Assembly (NCBI RefSeq): GCF_002959965.1
Contig: NZ_PREV01000026.1
Location: forward strand, 844,501-908,500
Reading direction: 5' to 3'
DNA length: 64,000 nucleotides
DNA from: Microbulbifer pacificus
GTDB lineage: Bacteria > Pseudomonadota > Gammaproteobacteria > Pseudomonadales > Cellvibrionaceae
Positions 46,073 through 54,037 of the stretch are shown piece by piece; the first letter of the stretch is position 1; each line of letters begins with the position of its first letter. The notes below the pieces were generated by a model. That model saw only the letters and a program-made list of their open reading frames with translations. It was not told where the DNA came from and made no database searches. The position numbers and the translations under genes are program-made.

Positions 46073-46987
46073 TCAATCGACGTCCCGCCCACGCCCCGCA
46101 CGCAACAATTCAAACCACTCTTCCCGATCGAGTTCCATCTCCAGCGCCGCCAACGCTGCAACCAGACGAGCAGGGTTGCCGCTACCCAGCACCGGCACCA
46201 TGCGCGATGGATGTTTTAGTAACCACGCCAGCGCCAGCTGCATGACACCGTCATCCGGATTCAACCCACGCGCTTCGCACAGCTGCTGAAGACAATTCCG
46301 CACACGCACGGAGTCGGCATCTTCCCCGGCAAACAAGCGGCCGCCGGCGAATGGCGACCAGGCCATGGGAATGACTCTGTGCTGCTGACAGTGATCCAGC
46401 AGGCCATCGAACATCGACTGCGAATGCAGCAAAGAAACTTCGACCTGGTTCGCCACCAGCGGCAGCGACAGGCGCGATTGCAGCAGATCAAACTGGTGCG
46501 GCAGAAAATTGGACACACCCAGGTGTTTTACCTTGCCCTCCGCAACCAGTTGCTCCAGCACAGCCGCCAGCACATCCGCATCCATCAACGGATCGGGACG
46601 GTGCAGCAGTAACAGGTCCATCTGCTCGATTTCGATGTCGCGCAGACTGGTTTCCACCGCCCTGCGCACATGTTCCGCGCTGGTGTCGTAATGATTGATG
46701 CGCGCACCCGATGTTGCACCCGCGAGGCGGATACTGCATTTACTCACGACCTCCATGCGTGCGCGCAATTCCGGTTTGAGCTTCAGCGCCTCACCGAACA
46801 ACTGTTCACAGCGGTAATCCCCGTAGATGTCGGCGAGATCGAAGGTGGTCATCCCCAGATCGAGCATCTGCTCGAACAGATCCAGTCGCTCGCGCGGGGA
46901 ATAATTCCAGTCCGTCAGACGCCACAGGCCGAAGGCGATGCGGGAAACAGAAAACTCGGGAGAGAGGGAAGAGGAAATGCGCTGCAT
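46073..46987 (-). CDS. Aldo/keto reductase (YdhF-like)
   Basis: A 304-residue NADPH-dependent oxidoreductase of the aldo/keto reductase family. The catalytic tetrad is visible as Asp50, Tyr55, Lys83 and His129 (FDLADIYGDY, VVSKCSI, LLLLHRPDP). The N-terminus aligns with E. coli YdhF. The ATG sits four bases after a terminator stem, and the only Shine-Dalgarno-like sequence (GGCGGA) is inside that stem. Physiological substrate is unknown. Confidence 0.9.
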   Translation of the reverse strand: MQRISSSLSPEFSVSRIAFGLWRLTDWNYSPRERLDLFEQMLDLGMTTFDLADIYGDYRCEQLFGEALKLKPELRARMEVVSKCSIRLAGATSGARINHYDTSAEHVRRAVETSLRDIEIEQMDLLLLHRPDPLMDADVLAAVLEQLVAEGKVKHLGVSNFLPHQFDLLQSRLSLPLVANQVEVSLLHSQSMFDGLLDHCQQHRVIPMAWSPFAGGRLFAGEDADSVRVRNCLQQLCEARGLNPDDGVMQLALAWLLKHPSRMVPVLGSGNPARLVAALAALEMELDREEWFELLRAGRGRDVD

Positions 46988-47024
46988 AAAAAATCCGCCG
47001 GATCAATGAATACCGGCGGATTTT
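46988..47024 (-). terminator. Phytase terminator abutting the reductase start
   Basis: AAAATCCGCCGG (46990-47001) and CCGGCGGATTTT (47013-47024) form a 12-bp stem with an 11-base loop. On the minus strand T residues follow immediately and run into the ATG of the reductase gene. It can end phytase transcription and also bury the reductase ribosome-binding site. Confidence 0.85.
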
Positions 47025-47080
47025 CGCATAGTTTCCCGGAGGACAACTCCCCCCGGGCCAGGAGGACTCAGGCGACCTGT

Positions 47081-49027
47081 TTACTTCAACTGCAGCGTCT
47101 CGGCGATATCCGCCCAGGACACCAGCTTGAAATTCTGGGTCTGACTCGGCATGCGGTTGCGGCCGTCCTGAACCACCAGCAGCCCCTGCGGGTACTGCTC
47201 GCCGAAGGATGCGCTGGAAACCTCCAGGCCATCGGTTTCCGAGCTGCCGTCGAGGCTCTTGTCCAGGTTGATGTCCACCTTGAAACGACCGACGAACTGA
47301 CTGCCGTCGCGGCTGAACAGGGCGTAGCTGTTGTTGCCCTGACTGGACACCACCAGGTAGCTCTTGTCGCCGGCGTGATAGAGGCCCATGCCTTCCACAT
47401 CCGCTGCCAGGCGCTCGCCATCCACCGGTGCAATCAGTTGCGGCTTGGCACCACCGGCCAGGAATGCGGCAATATCCAGGCGCCAGATACCGCCGTCTTC
47501 CTCACCGAAAAACAGCGTCTGCATTTCGTCATCCACCACACAGCCTTCCACCTGGCTGTCCACCGCGAGCTCGGCCACCTTCTGTAGACGCCAGTCCGCG
47601 TTGCCTTCACCTGGAACAATCTGCAGCAGCTGCACGGCGCCGTCCTTGTCCGACACCCAGGTCATCAGGTCGGCACCGCGGCGGTACACGCACAGGCCGT
47701 AAGGGTCACCCATGTCCAGATTGCGCAGGCCGAGGTCTTCCACCTTGCCGTCGGCAGCAATACCAAACAGGCTCACACCGGGATCGGTGCGGTTACTGGC
47801 GGCAGCGATGGCTACGTATTTGCCGTGCTGCATCGGGCGCAAATCTACATTGTTGACGCGGCCAACCGGGAAGTGCTCCACCAGTTCGCCATTCAGGTTG
47901 TAGACACTGAGGCCGCTTTTTTTGTCGGTACCAAGAATCAGACTCGCAGACGGATTGGCCGGGTTGACCCAGATGGCGGGATCATCGGCGGCATCACCAC
48001 CGGATTGCACCGGCGCCGTCTGGCCGCTGGCGCGCACCCGCGGAATCTCCACCGGACCGCGGAAGGTCAGCATCTCTGCCGCCGGTCCCGGCAATTCGAC
48101 GGCGAACTGAAGGACTTTGTCGCTCTCTTCCTCCAGCGCCAGTAACACGCCCTTCTGCACCGCGGCCGATACCGGCTCCAGTTCCGCCAGCGCGGTAACG
48201 AACTGCGGCCCCTGGCGCGGATTGTTGATGCTGTAGGCAAATACCTTGTCGCCGGCGGTCAGCCACAGATTGCCACTGGCGCCGTCCAGCCACAGTCCGC
48301 CAAAGTGACTCTCGGCCAGCTCACCGGAGGCGGCGAATACTTCGCGCGCTTCCTCCATTTCCGCATCAGCATTCAGGCTCCAGATCCCGAGTGGAGGTTG
48401 CGCAACCAGCAGTTTGCCGCTGTGGTCGTCGACCACGCAGGAGGACACCTGTTCACCGAAGTAGAGTGGGCGCACGCCGGTAAACTGCCATGCCTGTTCA
48501 CGCGGGTGCACCACGTACTCATGTCCGAGACCATTTTCGTCAATGGCAAACAGGTGCGTGCGGTCGGCCTGACGGGAGAAGCACATAGCGACCTGAGGCG
48601 AGGTGGTGGCCATGGCCCCGAGATAGCGTATACGCGGGCTGCCCTCTTCCAGGTCGAGCTGGCGCAGCTGCATCTGGCCACTGTCTTCGTCGTACAGCGC
48701 AATCAGCCAGTTGTCTTCCTCAAGCATGTGCAGCGCAAAGCGCTCCACGGTGCCGCCATCCAGCGCCAGTTTTTCCACGCCCTTCGCGTCCACCAGCACC
48801 AGCCCACGCTTTTCGCTGGCCAAAAGCAGATAGTCGACGCCGCCCAGAGTGAGGGGCGCCAGCTGGCTGGAAATAACATTGGTCAGCGCCAGCTCCTGCT
48901 GTGGAGTTATAGGCTTCGGACCGGTTGCGGCCTTGTCGATTTGCGGGCCACAGCCACTCAGGGCCGCAGTAATTCCAATGGAAAGGCTCACTGCCACCGC
49001 AGAAAAAAAAGAAAAATTACGCGTCAT
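47081..49027 (-). CDS. Two-domain beta-propeller phytase lipoprotein
   Basis: A 648-residue calcium-dependent phytase that frees phosphate from inositol phosphates. The start at 49027 gives a lipoprotein signal peptide ending AALSGC, so it is anchored to a membrane. Residues about 335-648 are a full propeller with GGDAADDPAIWVNP, VNNVDLRP, VEGMGLYHAGDKSYLVVSSQ and DGLEVSSASFGEQYPQGLLV. Residues about 40-320 are a second, degenerate propeller, as in known dual-domain phytases. Neighbours are a TonB receptor, PhoX and PstS. A Pho-box-like tandem repeat lies 70 bases upstream. Confidence 0.93.
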   Translation of the reverse strand: MTRNFSFFSAVAVSLSIGITAALSGCGPQIDKAATGPKPITPQQELALTNVISSQLAPLTLGGVDYLLLASEKRGLVLVDAKGVEKLALDGGTVERFALHMLEEDNWLIALYDEDSGQMQLRQLDLEEGSPRIRYLGAMATTSPQVAMCFSRQADRTHLFAIDENGLGHEYVVHPREQAWQFTGVRPLYFGEQVSSCVVDDHSGKLLVAQPPLGIWSLNADAEMEEAREVFAASGELAESHFGGLWLDGASGNLWLTAGDKVFAYSINNPRQGPQFVTALAELEPVSAAVQKGVLLALEEESDKVLQFAVELPGPAAEMLTFRGPVEIPRVRASGQTAPVQSGGDAADDPAIWVNPANPSASLILGTDKKSGLSVYNLNGELVEHFPVGRVNNVDLRPMQHGKYVAIAAASNRTDPGVSLFGIAADGKVEDLGLRNLDMGDPYGLCVYRRGADLMTWVSDKDGAVQLLQIVPGEGNADWRLQKVAELAVDSQVEGCVVDDEMQTLFFGEEDGGIWRLDIAAFLAGGAKPQLIAPVDGERLAADVEGMGLYHAGDKSYLVVSSQGNNSYALFSRDGSQFVGRFKVDINLDKSLDGSSETDGLEVSSASFGEQYPQGLLVVQDGRNRMPSQTQNFKLVSWADIAETLQLK

Positions 49028-49094
49028 AGTGCTCACGCTTTGCAAAGTGTCGGTTTGCGGTTTCGACCACATCGGAGACAAAAATACGCCCCCA

Positions 49095-49116
49095 CCATGT
49101 CAAAACCATGTCAAAC
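49095..49116 (-). promoter_or_regulatory. Tandem 11-base repeat, Pho-box-like
   Basis: ACCATGTCAAA occurs twice in perfect tandem (49095-49105 and 49106-49116). TGTCA cores at an 11-base period are the hallmark of PhoB sites (CTGTCAT repeats). The plus strand carries the consensus orientation, opposite to the phytase. On the phytase strand a TATTTT hexamer (49087-49082) begins eight bases after the repeats, a plausible -10. Confidence 0.5.
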
Positions 49117-49139
49117 AGATGACCACTGAATCCTATGTA

Positions 49140-49187
49140 AAAAAATAGCAGAAAGCCCGGGTACACTCTGGCACCCGGGCTTTCTGC
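49140..49187 (-). terminator. Terminator of the TonB-dependent receptor gene
   Basis: GCAGAAAGCCCGGGT (49148-49162) pairs exactly with ACCCGGGCTTTCTGC (49173-49187) over a 10-base loop. On the minus strand TATTTTTTT follows. Confidence 0.95.
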
Positions 49188-49202
49188 CACTCAGCCTGAA
49201 AC

Positions 49203-51794
49203 TCAGAAGCTCGAGTAGGTCAGCCCCAGCACATAGGAGGTGCCGTATTCTTCGTACACCCCGTTGTAGCCGGCGTTATTGGTGTAGAAAGGCTCATCCG
49301 TCAGGTTGACGGCACTGAAGGAAAGCTTCACGCCGTTGTTGAAGCGATACTTGGCAGAAAAATCGACCTGCATATGATTGTCTTCATACAAATCATAAGC
49401 TTCGTCCTCCAGGTTCACTTCCAACAGACGCTCGCCCTTGAAGGTTGTGGAAAGACGCAGACTCAGGGCGTCGCGCTCGTAGCCAACGATGAAGTTGCCC
49501 ACGAGGTCCGCCTGTGACGGCAGGCTGACTTTGTCGCCGCGCTCCGCGTCCGCACCAAGACCGAGACTCGCTTCGGAATCGGTGTAGGTAGCGTTGGCGC
49601 GCAGCAACAGGCCGTTGTCAAAACCCTGGGTCCAGGACAATTCCGCGCCTGTGAGTTTGGCGCTGTCGCCGTTGATCGGCTGATAGATTTGCGCCTCATC
49701 CACTGCCAGCTCACCCACGTATTGGGTGACATCCACCGAGCTGGATACATCCGCGGTCACGATGAAGTTGTCGATGTTCTTGTGGAACACGCCCACCGAG
49801 AACATACCGAGCTTGTCGGCGTAGTACTCCGCGGAGAAATCCAGGTTCTGGGCCTCGTAGGGATCCAGTGCAGGATTGCCCGCTTCCACTTCCAGCTCGC
49901 CTTCGTCGTATTCGATGGCAGCGGGAGATGGGTTCAGGTCACCAAAGGACGGGCGCGACAGAGATTCGGTATAAGCTGCGCGCAGTACGATATTGTCGGT
50001 GTAGTCGTACTTGAAGTTCACACTCGGGAACAGCTTGTTGTACTCGCGCTTAACATTCACTTCTTTCGCGTACACTTCATCGGCAATTTCCTCCGCACCT
50101 TCAATCGGTTCAGAAGACTGCGCAACGCTATAACCCTTGGCACTGAAATCGGTAGTTTCGTAGCGCACACCATAGACAAGGTTGGCGCGGCCGAAGTCGA
50201 TGTCATTCATCACGTAAAACGCGGAAATATCCTCGTTCATGACGTAATCCCGCGCGGAGCTCAGTGCCGTCTCGGTTTCATCGACTTCGAAGCTGGCCAG
50301 GTTCTCGTTGATAAACGCATTCAGTTTGGCTTTGCTGATACCGGGGCCGAAATTACCGAGGCCGTAATCCACATTATTCATGGCGAAGTCCGCCAGCGTG
50401 TAGTCACCGCCAAAGTCGGTGTACACGGTAGCATTCAGATCGCCAGATTTTTCGCGACGGCGGTCCTGCAGACCGAATTTCAGCTCAGACGGGTTACCGG
50501 CAACGGCGATATCGCGACGTACATCAATGCGGAAGCTGATTTCTTCGTCTTCGGTGAAGTTGTCTTCGATAACAATTTCATCCAGTTCAAACAGAGAGGC
50601 ATCCATCGCCGCCGCATCACCGGCGTACAGGCTCGGAATCTTGCCGGCAGACGTATAGCCAAGCTCCAGATCTTTCTGTTCGAATCCGGTGTCGCGGCGG
50701 TGCGGCTCGGCCTCTTCCGCATGGGAGTACCCCAGAGCATATTCAATGCCCCACTGATCCAGATCGTGTTCGCCACCAAATACCAGCGACAGGATCTCCT
50801 GCTCTTCCTGACGATCTTTCAGGGATTTGTCGAGGGTGGCGTCGGACCAGGTAGCGGAGTTTGCGCTGATGGTCTGCAGGTCACCCTTGTCCAATTTGAA
50901 AGAATTGCGTTGGCGCTCTTCGGAATCCGAGAAATCGGAGTACAGTGTGTGCAGATACAACTGGCTGCTTTCTGAAACCTTCAGATCGAAATTCGCGGCG
51001 AGACCAGTGCGCTCACGGGTGATGGTGTAATCACGCTGCTCGATCTCCGGTGCACCAATCGCCTCGGTGCCATCTTCCGCTTCCATCATTTCCCAAACGC
51101 CATCGGTTTCCACATTTTCGGAACCGAAGTTGCGCTCCTGATGACTGCCAGCCAGGGCTACACCCAGCTCGCTGCCACCCAGATCAAAGCGATTGGTGTA
51201 CTTGCCGGAGATTTTTGGGCTGTTTTCACCCTGCAGATCACTGTAGCCGTTTTCAATATTGACACTGTAGGTCTGGCCGGGCTTGTCCAGCGCGTTGATG
51301 CTCTTGATCTCAATCGCGCCACCGATGGAATCGGCGCTCATATCGGGAGTCAGAGTCTTGAAAACTTCGAGGCTCGCCAGCAGGTCTGATGGAATCACAT
51401 CCAACGCCACCGCGCGGCTGTCGGTTTCCGGGGCCGGCAGACTCATGCCATTGATGGTGGAAGCATTCAGGTTGGGATCGATACCACGGACACCAACGAA
51501 GCGGCCTTCCCCCTGATCGCGGGCGATGAAAACACCGGCCATACGCTGCAGCGCCTCGGTCACATTGGCATCCGGCAGTTCACCTATGGCTTCGGAGGTC
51601 TGCACGGCAATCACTTTATTGGAGTCGCGCTGGCGTTCGATATCACTGCGTGCGTTGGCGGCCTGCCCGGTAACCACGATGGTTTCCATCAGCTCGCCCT
51701 GTTTTTCCGGTGCTTCCTGTGCGCCCGCGTTGATGCTGAAGATCGCCGCTGCAAGAGGCGCCATCAGTTTCAGGTTAAATACAGATTTAGTCAT
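49203..51794 (-). CDS. TonB-dependent outer-membrane receptor
   Basis: An 863-residue receptor of the Xanthomonas/Caulobacter type (TIGR01782-like). The ATG at 51794 has GGGGAGCT upstream and starts a signal peptide cut near residue 25 (NAGA). A TonB box-like METIVVTGQ is at 36-44, the plug domain has IGELPDANVTEALQRMAG and GRFVGVRGIDPNLNAS, and the barrel ends in YSSF. Ligand is unknown; the phytase downstream and PhoX divergent from it suggest an organic phosphate. An in-frame start at 51977 is rejected. Confidence 0.93.
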   Translation of the reverse strand: MTKSVFNLKLMAPLAAAIFSINAGAQEAPEKQGELMETIVVTGQAANARSDIERQRDSNKVIAVQTSEAIGELPDANVTEALQRMAGVFIARDQGEGRFVGVRGIDPNLNASTINGMSLPAPETDSRAVALDVIPSDLLASLEVFKTLTPDMSADSIGGAIEIKSINALDKPGQTYSVNIENGYSDLQGENSPKISGKYTNRFDLGGSELGVALAGSHQERNFGSENVETDGVWEMMEAEDGTEAIGAPEIEQRDYTITRERTGLAANFDLKVSESSQLYLHTLYSDFSDSEERQRNSFKLDKGDLQTISANSATWSDATLDKSLKDRQEEQEILSLVFGGEHDLDQWGIEYALGYSHAEEAEPHRRDTGFEQKDLELGYTSAGKIPSLYAGDAAAMDASLFELDEIVIEDNFTEDEEISFRIDVRRDIAVAGNPSELKFGLQDRRREKSGDLNATVYTDFGGDYTLADFAMNNVDYGLGNFGPGISKAKLNAFINENLASFEVDETETALSSARDYVMNEDISAFYVMNDIDFGRANLVYGVRYETTDFSAKGYSVAQSSEPIEGAEEIADEVYAKEVNVKREYNKLFPSVNFKYDYTDNIVLRAAYTESLSRPSFGDLNPSPAAIEYDEGELEVEAGNPALDPYEAQNLDFSAEYYADKLGMFSVGVFHKNIDNFIVTADVSSSVDVTQYVGELAVDEAQIYQPINGDSAKLTGAELSWTQGFDNGLLLRANATYTDSEASLGLGADAERGDKVSLPSQADLVGNFIVGYERDALSLRLSTTFKGERLLEVNLEDEAYDLYEDNHMQVDFSAKYRFNNGVKLSFSAVNLTDEPFYTNNAGYNGVYEEYGTSYVLGLTYSSF

Positions 51795-51842
51795 AGCTCC
51801 CCGTCCCGTTTTAATGTTGGCGGTTATTTTGATGGGGCGCAG

Positions 51843-51911
51843 GCTAGTCTTGGGATGTGAAAATTTGGTTACGCTTTTTTTAAATTTGTCATATTGCGCC
51901 GCTAGTCTTGG
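51843..51911. promoter_or_regulatory. Direct repeats in the receptor-phoX divergent region
   Basis: GCTAGTCTTGG occurs at 51843-51853 and 51901-51911, with start positions 58 bases apart, in the 206-base region between the divergent receptor and phoX genes. A hairpin ACTGGC/GCCAGT lies at 51951-51966. The paired sites could bind a shared regulator; no known operator was recognised. Confidence 0.4.
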
Positions 51912-52000
51912 CGTATCTTGAAGCGAACCATAGATACAAGGCTCGTAAACACTGGCAAACGCCAGTTGGTCCGCCAATATTGCAGTCAGGTGAATAATTC

Positions 52001-53953
52001 ATGACAGACAATAACCAGCACACGCCGGATACCGCACCGCACAACCCCCAGCGCCGCACCCTGTTCAAGGCCGTGGGCGCAATCACCGCGGCGACGGCCG
52101 GAGCCAGCCTGTTGCCGGGTTGTGGCGCGGAGAAAGGCAACGCCAGCAAACAGAACCTGGGATTCGCGGAAATCCCTCACGGTCTGGATCACCGCCACCA
52201 CATCCCCGAGGGTTACACCACCGACCTGTTATTGCGCTGGGGCGATCCGTTGGACGCCTTTGCCGAAAGCTTCGCGCCGGAAAAACTTGACGCCACCGAG
52301 CAAGCGCGTCGCTTCGGCTACAACAATGACTTCATCGCGTTCATGCCGCTTGACCCCAACGCCGGCCCGGGCGCCGGAGACCGACACTGCCAGAGCAGAA
52401 ACAGCGAGCGCGGACTGCTGTGCGTCAACCACGAGTACACCCAGCCACACCTGATGTTTGCCGGTTACAGTGAGGCCAGCTCCATTCGCGGCACCAGTGA
52501 CCACCACATCGCGGTGGAACAACAGGCCTGCGGCCACAGTGTGGTGGAAATTGAAAAAACCGACGAGGGCTGGAAGGCAGTACCCGGCAGCCCCTACAAC
52601 CGTCGCCTGTCACTCACAACGGAAATGGACATCGTCGGTGCTGCCGCCGGTGATACACGCCTGCAGACCAATGAGGACCCAAGCGGCACCCGGGTATTCG
52701 GCACCGTCGGCAACTGTGCTGGCGGAAAAACACCCTGGGGTACCGTGCTGATTGCGGAAGAAGGTTTCGGCGGCGCCTTCCAGGGCGACCCCGACAGCGT
52801 GGCGGACGAGGTGGAAGCGCACAATCACCACGCGTTCGGCATCTCCCCGGATAACCGCAACTGGGGTGACTACGACCGCCGCTTCGATATCTCAGTAGAG
52901 CCAAACGAACCCAATCGTTTCGGCTGGATGGTGGAGTACGATCCCTACGATCCACAGTCCAAACCACGCAAACTGACCGGCCTCGGCCGCTTCGAACACG
53001 AGGGGTTCACCCTCGTAAGCAAACCCGGGCAGCCGATCGTGGCCTACGGCGGCGACGACGATGAGCATCAGTTTGTGTATCGCTTTGTGTCCTCTGGCAT
53101 CTATCGCCCCGGGGAGTACCCACACAACCGCACACTGCTCACCGAGGGAACACTGTATGCCGGCCAGTTCCGCGAGGATGGCGCCGGGGCGTGGCTGCCT
53201 CTGGTGTTCGGCCGCGGACCACTGACGGAAGACAATGGGTTTCGCAATCAGGCGGATGTTCTGATCGACTGCCGGCGTGCCGCAAAGCTGATCGGCGCAA
53301 CCCCGATGGACCGGCCGGAAGATGTGGAAACGAATCCGGTGAACGATTGCACCTATGTGATGCTGACGAAAAACACCAAACGTGCGGAAGGTGACGAAAA
53401 CGCCGCGAATCCGCGAGCGCGCAATTCGGCGGGACATGTACTGGAGATTGTGCCCCCCGGGCGCGATGGCGAACGGGATCACGTAAGCGATACATTCCGC
53501 TGGAATACTTTTTTGCTGGGAGGAAACCCCAACGCGGAGGACCCGGCGAAGCGCGGCGCTTACGGACAACAGATTCCGGGTGCCATTTCCGCCCACGGCT
53601 GGTTTGCGAATCCGGATAATGTCGCCTTCGATACATACGGCAATATGTGGATCGCCACAGATGGCTGCGAGAGTTTCGGTTTTCACGATGGCCTCTGGGC
53701 AATGGCCACGGAGGGTGATCTGCGCGCGGCGCCGAAACATTTCTTCGGTTGCCCACAGGGCGGGGAAATCTGTGGACCGGAATTTACCCCGGACGGAACC
53801 ACGCTGTTTGTTTCCGTCCAGCACCCGGCGGATGCAGAACATTCCACCTTTGATACTCCGCTGCACCGCTGGCCGGACAATGATCCAACGCTGCCGCCGC
53901 GACCATCGGTACTGGCCATTCGCCGCAAAGACAACGGGGTGATCGGCAGCTGA
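52001..53953 (+). CDS. phoX: PhoX-type alkaline phosphatase (DUF839)
   Basis: A 650-residue secreted phosphatase of the PhoX family, which uses iron and calcium to hydrolyse phosphomonoesters. The Tat signal has the twin Arg at 18-19 (QRRTLFKAVGA), and LLPGC with Cys41 may be a lipobox. Family motifs include LLCVNHEYT, PWGTVLIAEEGFGGAF, EVEAHNHHAFGI, FEHEGFTLV and NPDNVAFDTYGNMWIATDG. The ATG has AGGTGA upstream. It is divergent from the TonB receptor and followed by pstS after 84 bases. Confidence 0.92.
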   Translation: MTDNNQHTPDTAPHNPQRRTLFKAVGAITAATAGASLLPGCGAEKGNASKQNLGFAEIPHGLDHRHHIPEGYTTDLLLRWGDPLDAFAESFAPEKLDATEQARRFGYNNDFIAFMPLDPNAGPGAGDRHCQSRNSERGLLCVNHEYTQPHLMFAGYSEASSIRGTSDHHIAVEQQACGHSVVEIEKTDEGWKAVPGSPYNRRLSLTTEMDIVGAAAGDTRLQTNEDPSGTRVFGTVGNCAGGKTPWGTVLIAEEGFGGAFQGDPDSVADEVEAHNHHAFGISPDNRNWGDYDRRFDISVEPNEPNRFGWMVEYDPYDPQSKPRKLTGLGRFEHEGFTLVSKPGQPIVAYGGDDDEHQFVYRFVSSGIYRPGEYPHNRTLLTEGTLYAGQFREDGAGAWLPLVFGRGPLTEDNGFRNQADVLIDCRRAAKLIGATPMDRPEDVETNPVNDCTYVMLTKNTKRAEGDENAANPRARNSAGHVLEIVPPGRDGERDHVSDTFRWNTFLLGGNPNAEDPAKRGAYGQQIPGAISAHGWFANPDNVAFDTYGNMWIATDGCESFGFHDGLWAMATEGDLRAAPKHFFGCPQGGEICGPEFTPDGTTLFVSVQHPADAEHSTFDTPLHRWPDNDPTLPPRPSVLAIRRKDNGVIGS

Positions 53954-54037
53954 GTAGAGACGGCATGCTCCGGGGTTCGCTTCGAGCCCCGATCACCTAC
54001 GTTTGACACCCAACCGCTCTCACCCCGAGGCCATCCC

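Noticed and set aside
51795..51977. Longer TonB-receptor start
   Set aside because: It would bury the signal peptide behind 61 residues; the ATG at 51794 has a good Shine-Dalgarno.
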